Positions 32,698 to 43,112 of a stretch of DNA of 47,899 nucleotides are shown here, piece after piece. Source of the DNA: Bacteroidota bacterium (GTDB lineage Bacteria > Bacteroidota > Bacteroidia > Bacteroidales > M50B96); the NCBI GenBank assembly GCA_024762835.1, contig JANTGP010000004.1, positions 1-47,899 of the forward strand, given 5' to 3'. The translations under genes were made by a program, and so were the position numbers. Position 1 is the stretch's first letter. Each line of letters starts with the position of its first letter. The notes below the pieces were generated by a model. That model made no database searches, was not told the origin of the DNA, and saw nothing but the letters and a program-made list of their open reading frames with translations.

Positions 32698-33354
32698 ATG
32701 AGACACAGAAAAAAAATAAACCATCTTAGTAGAAAGACAGCACATAGAAAAGCAATGTTGTCGAATATGGCTAACTCTCTTATTATGCATAAGAGAATTC
32801 AAACTACTGTTGCAAAAGCTAAAGCTTTACGTATTTTTGTAGAGCCTTTAATCACAAAATCAAAAACGGATACTACTCATTCCAGAAGAGTAGTTTTCAG
32901 TTACCTAAAAGACAAACATGCTGTTAGTGAGTTGTTTCGTGATGTTTCTGCGAAAGTTGCTGATCGTCCGGGTGGCTATACCCGTATTATTAAAACAGGT
33001 TACCGACTAGGTGATAATGCAGAAATGTGTATTATTGAATTAGTTGATTATAACGAGAATTTATTAGGTAAAAAGGTTGAAGAAAAAGCTAAAACTACTC
33101 GTCGTTCACGAAGAGGTGGTTCAAAGAAAAAATCAACAGAAACCCCGACAGAAAACTCAGTTGTAAAAGAGAACCTTGAGGAGAAGAAACAAAAAAGCAA
33201 TGATGCGGTTAAAGATGAAGCTGTTGTTGAGGAAAAAATTGTAGGAGAAAAGAAAACTGAAGAGCTAATAGCTGAAGAAGCAGAACCTGAAGATATAAAA
33301 TCAGAGGATAATAAAGCTGAAAAAGAAGATAATGATAGTTCTACCGAAAAGTAG
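32698..33354 (+). CDS. rplQ: 50S ribosomal protein L17 with acidic/Lys-rich C-terminal extension
   Basis: [29 protein letters not shown]...[28 protein letters not shown]-rich tail from about 33090. Confidence 0.97.
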   Translation: MRHRKKINHLSRKTAHRKAMLSNMANSLIMHKRIQTTVAKAKALRIFVEPLITKSKTDTTHSRRVVFSYLKDKHAVSELFRDVSAKVADRPGGYTRIIKTGYRLGDNAEMCIIELVDYNENLLGKKVEEKAKTTRRSRRGGSKKKSTETPTENSVVKENLEEKKQKSNDAVKDEAVVEEKIVGEKKTEELIAEEAEPEDIKSEDNKAEKEDNDSSTEK

Positions 33355-33379
33355 AAACTATTAAATAAAAATATGTCCG

Positions 33380-34730
<1,351 letters not shown>

Positions 34731-34848
34731 TAATATTTTCACGAGCATATGTTCATAAAAGGATATTTTATTGTGGTTTAATAACTTTTTTTTTGTAATT
34801 TTAGAAAGTCAAAAAACATATAAGTATTAACTAAAAGATATTAGCAAA

Positions 34849-36153
34849 ATGGAACGCTTAAAAGAAAAATTACAAAGAAAAATTGAAGAATGGCGACCAA
34901 GGACTACAAAATTACTGAAAGAACATGGTAATGATGTAATTGATCAGGTTACTGTTGCTCAGGCTGTTGGCGGTATGAGAGGAATTAAAAGCTTGGTTAC
35001 GGATATTTCCTATCTCGACCCAAACGAAGGAATTAGGTATAGAGGATATACTTTGCCTGAAGTATTTAAATTATTACCAAAACCGAAAGGTGCAGAAATG
35101 CCATATGTAGAAGGATTATTTTATTTGCTTCTTACAGGAGATATTCCAAATCGAGATGAAGTGAATGATGTAATTGACGAGTTTAAAAAGCGTAGAATAT
35201 TACCAAGATATGTATATGAAGTAATAGACTCTTTTCCATGTTGTAGTCATCCAATGGCAATCTTTTCTGCTGCAATTATGGCAATGGAAAGAGAATCATT
35301 TTTTGCAAGGAAATATAAAGTTGGTTTAAGTAAAAACGAGTATTGGGATTCAACCTATGAAGATGCTTTGAATTTAATTGCCAAACTGCCTGAAATTGGA
35401 GCTTATATTTACAGAAAGAATTACAAGGATGGTAAACGTGTGCAATCAAACCCAAATCTTGATTTTGGAGCAAACTTTGCTCATATGATGGGGGTTGCAA
35501 AACCTTATGATGATGTATCGCGTTTGCATTTTATTATTCATAGCGATCACGAAAGTGGGAATGTTAGTGCTCATACAGGTCATTTGATTGCAAGTTCTTT
35601 GTCTGATATTTATTATAGTATTTCCGGAATGATTAACGGACTCGCCGGTCCTTTACACGGTTTAGCTAATCAAGAGGTGTTAAGATGGATTCAGGGCGTT
35701 CGCGATAAAATGGGTGATGTTGTTCCTTCCGAAGATGAAATGAAGCAATTTGTATGGGCGACATTAAACTCAGGACAGGTAATCCCCGGATATGGACATG
35801 CTGTATTGCGTAAAACAGACCCAAGGTATTATGTTCAAAGAGAATTTAGTCTTAAATATTTAAAGGATGATATTTTATTCAAGTATGTTGACCTATTATA
35901 TAAGGTAGTTCCACCAATATTAAAGGAGCATGGACGTGCTAAGAATCCTTGGCCAAATGTTGATGCTCAATCCGGAATTATTCAATGGTACTATGGTGTA
36001 ACTGAGTATGATTTCTATACAGTATTATTTGGTATTGGACGTGCTCTTGGAATATCTGCAAATATTATTTGGGATAGAGCTTTAGGTTATCCTCTTGAGA
36101 GACCAAAATCTATTACAACAGATATGCTTGAAAAGATGGTTCAGAAAAAATAA
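34849..36153 (+). CDS. gltA: Citrate synthase, eukaryotic/mitochondrial-like type
   Basis: RGYTLPEVFKLLPK; HPMAIFSAAIMAME; NVSAHTGHLIASSLSDIYYSISGMINGLAGPLHGLANQEVLRWI; GYGHAVLRKTDPRYYVQREFSLKYL. Confidence 0.95.
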   Translation: MERLKEKLQRKIEEWRPRTTKLLKEHGNDVIDQVTVAQAVGGMRGIKSLVTDISYLDPNEGIRYRGYTLPEVFKLLPKPKGAEMPYVEGLFYLLLTGDIPNRDEVNDVIDEFKKRRILPRYVYEVIDSFPCCSHPMAIFSAAIMAMERESFFARKYKVGLSKNEYWDSTYEDALNLIAKLPEIGAYIYRKNYKDGKRVQSNPNLDFGANFAHMMGVAKPYDDVSRLHFIIHSDHESGNVSAHTGHLIASSLSDIYYSISGMINGLAGPLHGLANQEVLRWIQGVRDKMGDVVPSEDEMKQFVWATLNSGQVIPGYGHAVLRKTDPRYYVQREFSLKYLKDDILFKYVDLLYKVVPPILKEHGRAKNPWPNVDAQSGIIQWYYGVTEYDFYTVLFGIGRALGISANIIWDRALGYPLERPKSITTDMLEKMVQKK

Positions 36154-36162
36154 ATTTCATCG

Positions 36163-36199
36163 AAAAAGGGGCTCTGTGTTTTACAGAGCCTTTTTTTTG
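36163..36199 (+). terminator. Intrinsic terminator of the citrate synthase gene
   Basis: AAAAAGGGGCTCTGTGTTTTACAGAGCCTTTTTTTTGC: GGCTCTGT/ACAGAGCC stem followed by T8. Confidence 0.93.
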
Positions 36200-36228
36200 C
36201 TTTAATAAGTTATAGCAATTGTATTTCA

Positions 36229-36278
36229 AACCCGATGCTTATCGGGTGAGCCTTATGTCATCCGATAGGCATCGGGTT
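36229..36278. repeat. Long inverted repeat whose arms are each self-complementary
   Basis: AACCCGATGCTTATCGG ... CCGATAGGCATCGGGTT (17-bp arms, one mismatch); arms fold as CCCGAT-gctt-ATCGGG and CCGAT-aggc-ATCGG. Confidence 0.85.
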
Positions 36279-36294
36279 CATTTACTAATCAGTA

Positions 36295-37554
36295 TTATAG
36301 TTTTAAGTCATTAAATTTATTTGTCCAATATTCAACATCTTTTTCAAACCTTGACTTATTTTCTTGTTTTACCGGTTCAACGGGTGGCGATTCTAGTTTA
36401 AGAGGGTCAATTGCAGTACCGTTTTTATAAACTCTGAAATCTAGGTGTGGTCCTGTTGCTAAACCTGATTGGCCGACATATCCAATTGTTTGTCCTTGCG
36501 AAACAGCTGTGCCTACTTTAATTCCTTTTGCAAATTTTGAGAAGTGCATATAGCTTGTTGTATAAACCGAGTTGTGTTTAACTTTTACATATCGTCCGCC
36601 ACCTCTTTTTTGATATCCTTTTTTTATTACAATTCCGTCACCAATTGAATGAACAGGCGTACCGGTTGGTGCAGCATAATCAACACCATGATGAGGTCTT
36701 CGTATCTTCAATACAGGGTGATAGCGGCTATTTGAAAATCTGCTGCTTATTCTTGAAAAGCGTAATGGTGCTTTAAGAAAAGCTTTCCGGAGACTGTTGC
36801 CATTTTCATCATAAAAACTTCGTAGGCTATCCTGTTCAAACTCAAATGCCCAGTAATCTTTATTGTAATGAGTAAAACAAGCAGCATGAATGACAAATTC
36901 ATTGAGAGATGTACTGTCAACATACTTTTCGTCATAAATAATTTTGAAAAGATCACCTTTTTGAATGCCGAAAAAATCAATTGCCCAAGCGTATATCTCT
37001 GATAAATCATTTGCAAGTAATGGATTAGCTCCGGCATCACTCATTGCATTCCACAATGATGATTTAATCGTGTCTGAAACATATTTTCTTATGGATTCAA
37101 TCTCTTTCGTATATTGCGACACACTTACTGAATCGTTGAATGAATAAACAATATAGTTAATTGGAGACTTTTCATATACAAAATATTCCAGATTATTGGA
37201 GCTGTCCGGTGAACAAAATGCAGTGTACTTATTTCCTGCATTTATTTTTCTTACATCAAAAGTTGATTTTGTGTTTTTAACAAGATTATCAATATCTGAA
37301 TAGTTTAGCTTAAAGCTTGTAAGAATTTCTGACAGATTTTGCCCTTTCTTTACTTTACCATTTTTAATAAGAAAAGAATCTGGATTGAGGCCAAACAATG
37401 TTTTTATTTCCTTTGTCTCTTTTGTTATTTCGCTTTCAGAAATAGCTGTTTTTTGCTTCTTTATAGAGCTAGTATCTGAAAAAAACATAATAAGCAATAG
37501 AATAATTGTTATTCCCAGAATTATTATTGTGTCAGTTATTTGTTTTGATTTCAT
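36295..37554 (-). CDS. M23 (LytM) family peptidase with HxD in place of HxH
   Basis: SRFSNSRYHPVLKIRRPHHGVDYAAPTGTPVHSIGDGIVIKKG...SYMHFSKFAKGIKVGTAVSQGQTIGYVGQSGLATGPHLDFRVYKNG. Confidence 0.92.
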   Translation of the reverse strand: MKSKQITDTIIILGITIILLLIMFFSDTSSIKKQKTAISESEITKETKEIKTLFGLNPDSFLIKNGKVKKGQNLSEILTSFKLNYSDIDNLVKNTKSTFDVRKINAGNKYTAFCSPDSSNNLEYFVYEKSPINYIVYSFNDSVSVSQYTKEIESIRKYVSDTIKSSLWNAMSDAGANPLLANDLSEIYAWAIDFFGIQKGDLFKIIYDEKYVDSTSLNEFVIHAACFTHYNKDYWAFEFEQDSLRSFYDENGNSLRKAFLKAPLRFSRISSRFSNSRYHPVLKIRRPHHGVDYAAPTGTPVHSIGDGIVIKKGYQKRGGGRYVKVKHNSVYTTSYMHFSKFAKGIKVGTAVSQGQTIGYVGQSGLATGPHLDFRVYKNGTAIDPLKLESPPVEPVKQENKSRFEKDVEYWTNKFNDLKL

Positions 37555-37566
37555 TTCTTATTTCAT

Positions 37567-38916
37567 TCAATTTGTATAAATAGCTTTTTCTACAATTACT
37601 TTTCTTTTCCACCTACCGGTAAAAAAATATACTAAAGATAAGGAAAATCCCACAACCCATCCTGCCGGAACACCCCACCAAATTCCTGTTTCACCAATTT
37701 TACCTGATAGCCACCACGAGAATGGAATCCTTACCAACCATAAAGCGATTAGTGTTATAAACATTGGAAAAAGTGAATCGCCTGCTCCTTTAAAAACACC
37801 ATTAAAAACGAACATAAAAGAAAATATTATATAGAAAGAACCAACTATTCTTAGATAGCTTTCCCCAATTTTGACAACATCCGTATTAGGAGAGAATACT
37901 GACATCAGTTCATGTCCAAAAAAAACAACAATAAGTGAGATAATTATGGAAAGAACCCCCGTCATGCGTAGTGTTGATATCATTCCTGCCCTAACTCTTT
38001 TAACTTCATTAGCTCCCATATTTTGACCTACAAAAACCGACAATGCAGCAGCAAAATTCATTGCAGGTAAAACCGCAAAAGAATCAATCCTTCCGGCTAC
38101 TGAATATGCAGCAATTGTTGTTGTACCATAATCATTAACAATTCTGAAAAGTGCTAACATTCCCAATGCAACTAAGGCTTGTTGTATACTTGAAGGAATA
38201 CCAATCTTAAGACTTTTAACGAAAATTGATTTATCGAATTTAAGTTTTAATACTGAAATATTTATCAGTTTATGATATTTGTTAAGGTAAAAAACGGCAC
38301 TTAAGAAAGCCCCTGTTTGGGCAATAACACTTGCAATAGCAACACCTTCAATACCCCAGTGAAAAACAACCACAAAAAGAAAATCAAGGATTATGTTTAC
38401 GATTGTCGATAAAATAAGAAAATATAATGGGGTCTTGGAGTCGCCCAAACCACGTAGGACAGCATTTGTCCCGTTAAACCCAAACATCCCAAGACTGCCG
38501 GCAATAAAGATGTTAAAATATGTCATTGCCTGAGGGATTACCTCATCAGGTAGTTTAATTAATTCAAAAATATCTCTTGAAAAAATAAGTCCAAAAGCCG
38601 AAACTAATATTGATGCAAAAAATAAAATAATATATAAAGTGTCGATACTTAATTTAACTTTCTCATAATCTTTTGCACCAAAATATTGCGAAATAACAAT
38701 AGTTGAACCCATTGCAATTCCTATAACAAGAGAGATTAGTAAAAAAATAAGAGGGAAAGATGCACCAACAGCACTTAATGCTTCATCTCCAAGATAATTA
38801 CCAACAATAATACTATCAACAATATTATAAAGCTGCTGAAAGACATTCCCAAGGAGCATGGGTATGGCAAATCGCCATATTAGCTTTCCTTCTTTTCCTG
38901 TAGTTAAATCTTTCAT
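37567..38916 (-). CDS. MATE family efflux transporter
   Basis: MKDLTTGKEGKLIWRFAIPMLLGNVFQQLYNIVDSIIVGNYLGDEALSAVGASFPLIFL; 12-TM-like hydrophobicity; FNGTNAVLRGLGDSKTPLYF. Confidence 0.95.
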   Translation of the reverse strand: MKDLTTGKEGKLIWRFAIPMLLGNVFQQLYNIVDSIIVGNYLGDEALSAVGASFPLIFLLISLVIGIAMGSTIVISQYFGAKDYEKVKLSIDTLYIILFFASILVSAFGLIFSRDIFELIKLPDEVIPQAMTYFNIFIAGSLGMFGFNGTNAVLRGLGDSKTPLYFLILSTIVNIILDFLFVVVFHWGIEGVAIASVIAQTGAFLSAVFYLNKYHKLINISVLKLKFDKSIFVKSLKIGIPSSIQQALVALGMLALFRIVNDYGTTTIAAYSVAGRIDSFAVLPAMNFAAALSVFVGQNMGANEVKRVRAGMISTLRMTGVLSIIISLIVVFFGHELMSVFSPNTDVVKIGESYLRIVGSFYIIFSFMFVFNGVFKGAGDSLFPMFITLIALWLVRIPFSWWLSGKIGETGIWWGVPAGWVVGFSLSLVYFFTGRWKRKVIVEKAIYTN

Positions 38917-38950
38917 TAAATAATCAAATAATAAAAGTAATAATACAAAT

Positions 38951-38962
38951 CAAATATATTTG
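38951..38962. promoter_or_regulatory. Palindromic CAAATATATTTG, candidate TAnnTTTG -7 element on both strands
   Basis: Minus strand TATATTTG lies 35-42 nt upstream of the MATE start; the plus strand reads the same; no clear -33 element. Confidence 0.3.
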
Positions 38963-39370
38963 ACAGTATAATCGCTTTTAAAAGAATTAGTAGTTCATTG
39001 TTAAATATCAGGCAGTTACAGTATCTGTTGGTTTAAGATACCTTTAAATTGCTAATGATATTTATTTAAACAAAGGTGTTCCTTTTATATTCAATAAACA
39101 AGCGTAATTTAAAAGAGTTTTTGATTAAATCTTAGATTAGCTATCCGATAATACTTTAGATTTAACATCTTCTGTCTTGCTATACAATAGAATATTTTTT
39201 TCTTTCAAAAATAATCTGTAACTTGTCAATGTTTTATAGAGTAATTCTTTATTAGCCATCTTTATTGCTAATTTCAGAAATAATCAAATGGATTAAAACA
39301 TTCTTAGTTACAAAAATAGCAGGGCTAAATAAAACTTAAATATCATACTTAAGCTTAGTTTGTAAGAGCT

Positions 39371-39388
39371 ATACATTTATAAATGTAT
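39371..39388. repeat. 18-bp perfect palindrome upstream of the DUF1800 gene
   Basis: ATACATTTATAAATGTAT equals its own reverse complement; about 62 bp before the ATG. Confidence 0.8.
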
Positions 39389-39449
39389 TTAAAAAAATGC
39401 TTGTTTCTCATAGCTTAACTTAAATTGTGAAAATCAATATTTAAACAAT

Positions 39450-41060
39450 ATGGCATCACTGAATTTACGGCAGGGAGTATTGGGCACACGGTTGGCCGCC
39501 CATTTGTTGCGACGTGGAACCTATAATTATTCCCCCGAAAGAATTTATGAATTTGCAACAAAAACAGCAGACGAAGCTGTAGATGAGTTATTCACTATCC
39601 CACCATTAATTCATCCTGAGGGTCCTATTAATTATGTTGATGGTGTGAGTCCCTGGCTTACGGTTGACCCTTATTCAAACAATCCGGGAAATAGTACGTA
39701 TCAACGTCGTTCCGTGCAATTGTGGATATACAATGAATTAATGCACGATCCATCAATAAGGCAAAAATTAACAATGTTCTTTCATGCTGTTTTTGTTACA
39801 GCAAGCGATACCGATTGGCGTTATTTTGATCATTGGCGATTATTGTTAATGTTCTCAACCGGAAATATTAAAACACTTGCTTATAAGATAACTCTTGATA
39901 GTAAGATGTTACGCTATCTTAATAATAATGCTAATTATAGAAATAGCCCTAATGAAAATTATGCTAGGGAGTTCATGGAGCTATTTACAATATTGAAAGG
40001 TGAGCAAATTCAGACTGGTAATTATACTAATTACTCTGAGTTAGATGTAGCACAGGCTGCAAGAGTATTATCGGGTTTTAGAGATTCAAACTTTGAAAAT
40101 AAAGATCCTGAAACCGGGTTAGCTACAGGTTATGCTAGCCATTGGTATCACAATGTTGGTAATAAAACTTTCGATTCTACTTTTCAGCATCAAACAATTA
40201 TTGCAGCTGTCGATGCTGATGATATGTATCGAGAGTTACAAGATTATATCGATATGATATTTAATCAGATTGAAACAGCTAAAGCATTTTGTAGACGTTT
40301 ATACAGATTCTTTGTTAGCGATAGAATAGACAGCGAAATAGAAAATGATATTATTACACCCTTAGCTAATCAATTGCAGGCAGATGAATATGAGATATCT
40401 GATGTATTAAAAACTCTACTTAAGAGTACTCATTTTTACGATGAAGATGATACTAATAGCGAAGATGAAATAATTGGGGGTAAAATTAAATCGCCTTTGG
40501 AGTTGTTTTTTGGTAGTGTCAATTTGTTTAATGCAAATCAAATGGGAGTGCTAAATGACAATCCGGATCTGTATTATAGTTTACCATATTATTTAATCTA
40601 TCGGTATCTTGAGCCAATGGGATTCCCTGACGAGGCTTTATCGGTTGAGGGTTATCCGGGCTTCTTTAAAGGACCGGATTATAGTAAGAACTGGATCAAT
40701 CAGTCTACTATTTCATACAGATATCGATTGGCTTATTCTTTAATTAATGGAAAAACAATTAAGTATAATTCGACCAAGCCATTTAAAATTGACATAGTTG
40801 AATTTGTTGAAGATAATTTTTCTAATATCGGTTATCCGGATTCTTTAGTCACGCAAATGCTAGAAGTTTCATTTGCCGTTATGCCCGATCAAGATAGGTT
40901 TGATTATTATAAAGGAAAGCTATTAGGATCATTAAGTGCTGAGAATTGGTATATGGAATGGTATAATTATACTCAAAATAATGATGATTCTGCAGTAAGA
41001 ATCGCTTTGAATAATTTATTTGATGCAATTTGCTCTTCACCGGAGTTCCAAACATTTTAA
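39450..41060 (+). CDS. DUF1800 family protein
   Basis: LGTRLAAHLLRRGTYNYSPERIYEFATKTADEAVDELF; LTMFFHAVFVTASD; NENYAREFMELFTIL; ARVLSGF; ETAKAFCRRLYRFFVSD. Confidence 0.9.
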   Translation: MASLNLRQGVLGTRLAAHLLRRGTYNYSPERIYEFATKTADEAVDELFTIPPLIHPEGPINYVDGVSPWLTVDPYSNNPGNSTYQRRSVQLWIYNELMHDPSIRQKLTMFFHAVFVTASDTDWRYFDHWRLLLMFSTGNIKTLAYKITLDSKMLRYLNNNANYRNSPNENYAREFMELFTILKGEQIQTGNYTNYSELDVAQAARVLSGFRDSNFENKDPETGLATGYASHWYHNVGNKTFDSTFQHQTIIAAVDADDMYRELQDYIDMIFNQIETAKAFCRRLYRFFVSDRIDSEIENDIITPLANQLQADEYEISDVLKTLLKSTHFYDEDDTNSEDEIIGGKIKSPLELFFGSVNLFNANQMGVLNDNPDLYYSLPYYLIYRYLEPMGFPDEALSVEGYPGFFKGPDYSKNWINQSTISYRYRLAYSLINGKTIKYNSTKPFKIDIVEFVEDNFSNIGYPDSLVTQMLEVSFAVMPDQDRFDYYKGKLLGSLSAENWYMEWYNYTQNNDDSAVRIALNNLFDAICSSPEFQTF

Positions 41061-41077
41061 ACTAGAAAATTAATATT

Positions 41078-43108
41078 ATGAATAGAAGAAACTTTATAAA
41101 AAGCACTCTTCCTTTAGGAATGTTACCTTTTGTTATAAATGGAATTTCTTTAAGATCGCTTGCGGCACCTTCGCCTCTAATTGTTGACCCTTGTGCCGTT
41201 ACAGATAGGTCAATGGTTATTATTTTTCTTAACGGAGGAAATGATATTGTTAATACAACAGTACCACTTAATCAATTGGCTTCTTATGCTTTACACAGAC
41301 CAAATATTCATCTTCCAGAGAGTTCTTTGATTGAATTAGACTCATCTCTCCCTCCTAATCAACAGCTTGGTTTGCATCCTCAGTTAACCGGCTTTAAATC
41401 TTTATACGATGATGGATTGATGTCTATTGTTCAGGGAGTATCTTATGAAGAGCCTAACCGTTCGCATTTTACATCATTGCAAAATTGGCTGACAGGTAGT
41501 GGAGGTCCCTTAGTAAATGAGGATACAGGATGGTTAGCAAGATTCCTCCAGCATAGATATCCGGCTTATAATGGTAACCCATTTATTGATGAACCCGACC
41601 CGATAGCTGTCCTTTTTGGAGATATGAATAATAGAGGATTCTATACAACTGAGCCTTATAAATGGGAATTAAATTTATCGGGACAAGACCCTGCAGGATT
41701 TTATTCTCTAGTGTCATCAATGAGTGGTGATCCGATACTTAACATTCCAATAACCGAGAATGGCGAGATGCTTACTCATATTGCCGAAATAGAGAATAGT
41801 GTAAATATTTATGCCCAAAGAATTTCCGAAACTTATTATGTTGGCAGTAACAGTACGGTTCTTTATCCTGATAATACTCTTGGAAACCAGCTGAAATCAA
41901 TTGCAAGAATGTTAAATGGAGGAAGCAGAACAAAGATATTTATGGCAACAATGGGAGGTTTTGATAATCACTCTTATGAGGTAAATTCCGGTGATTCAAC
42001 TATTGGTAATCATGCAAATAGACTCGAAGAACTGGGTGATGCGGTAAAGGCCTTTCAAGATGATCTGGAAAATTTAAACCTTGATTCAAATGTTACTACT
42101 GTTATTTTTTCTGAGTTTGGAAGAAAGATAATTCAGAATGCCAACTATGGCACCGACCATGGTACTCTCAGTTCAGTGTTTGTTATTGGAAAAGGAGTTG
42201 AAGGAGGAGTAGTTGGTACAAATCTCGACTTGGATGACCAGGACACACAAGGTGCTGCAAATCCTTTGGCCTTACAACACGATTATCGTCAAATCTTTGC
42301 TACGTTAATGCAAGACTGGTTTGGTGCTGATGACAGCTCTCTTGAAGACACATTTATTTCACCAAGCTTTTATTCTCAAAAATTACCATTGATAAATACT
42401 ACACATATAGTACCCGGCTCTTGTTATTATGTGCCTGTTATTCCTGTTGTATCAGCAAATATAAATGTAAAAGTTATGCTTGAAGGTTTTTATGTCGAGA
42501 GTCAAGCAAATATGCATACTAATTTGTTAACTTCGCTACTTATACCACTCTCAAACCCATACACGATTGCTCCTTTTAATTATCCCGGTACGGAAACAAT
42601 TACAACATATCCGGCAGGAACAGTTGACTGGGTATTGGTTGAGTTAAGGCCGGTATCTAATCTTAGCGAGATTGTTGCCCGCAAAGCAATGCTTATTCGT
42701 TACGATGGTATTATCATGGATGTTGACGGAAATCCGGGGATTAATTTCCAGAGCGTTCCTGATACAGAGTACCATATTGCAGTGTATCATAGAAACCATG
42801 TTGCAGTTATAAGTAGTGAGCCCATATTCTTAAATGCCTCAGGGCTTATCTATGATTTTACCCAAAGCGATGATAGAGCTTATGGAACAGAACAGTTAAA
42901 ACAGCTTGGTTCTGACTTTGTTATGATAGCAGCTGATGCTGATGGTAATCAGGTAATTAACAGTCTTGATTTTAACTTATATCAAGAAAATAAAGGATTA
43001 AACTCGGTATATAATAAAGCAGATTTTAATGCTGATGGAAATGTTGATGCTCAAGATTATAATCTTTGGTTAGAAAACAGAAGTAAATTAGGACAGCTTA
43101 AATATTAA
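41078..43108 (+). CDS. DUF1501 family protein with Tat-like signal and C-terminal dockerin-like Ca-binding repeats
   Basis: N-term MNRRNFIKSTLPLGMLPF; MVIIFLNGGNDIVNTTVP; MATMGGFDNHS; VIFSEFGRKIIQNANYGTDHGTLSSVFVIG; C-term DADGNQVINSLDFNLYQ...ADFNADGNVDAQDYNLWLEN. Confidence 0.9.
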   Translation: MNRRNFIKSTLPLGMLPFVINGISLRSLAAPSPLIVDPCAVTDRSMVIIFLNGGNDIVNTTVPLNQLASYALHRPNIHLPESSLIELDSSLPPNQQLGLHPQLTGFKSLYDDGLMSIVQGVSYEEPNRSHFTSLQNWLTGSGGPLVNEDTGWLARFLQHRYPAYNGNPFIDEPDPIAVLFGDMNNRGFYTTEPYKWELNLSGQDPAGFYSLVSSMSGDPILNIPITENGEMLTHIAEIENSVNIYAQRISETYYVGSNSTVLYPDNTLGNQLKSIARMLNGGSRTKIFMATMGGFDNHSYEVNSGDSTIGNHANRLEELGDAVKAFQDDLENLNLDSNVTTVIFSEFGRKIIQNANYGTDHGTLSSVFVIGKGVEGGVVGTNLDLDDQDTQGAANPLALQHDYRQIFATLMQDWFGADDSSLEDTFISPSFYSQKLPLINTTHIVPGSCYYVPVIPVVSANINVKVMLEGFYVESQANMHTNLLTSLLIPLSNPYTIAPFNYPGTETITTYPAGTVDWVLVELRPVSNLSEIVARKAMLIRYDGIIMDVDGNPGINFQSVPDTEYHIAVYHRNHVAVISSEPIFLNASGLIYDFTQSDDRAYGTEQLKQLGSDFVMIAADADGNQVINSLDFNLYQENKGLNSVYNKADFNADGNVDAQDYNLWLENRSKLGQLKY

Positions 43109-43112
43109 AATT

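Noticed and set aside
34771-34803. Possible gltA promoter TTG-N22-TAATTTTA
   Set aside because: Spacing long and the -7 element deviates (TTTA); poly-T tract makes chance matches likely.
38917-39449. tRNA or riboswitch in the MATE/DUF1800 gap
   Set aside because: No GGTTCRANTC-like T-arm, acceptor-stem pairing or recognisable riboswitch core; only AT-rich inverted repeats.
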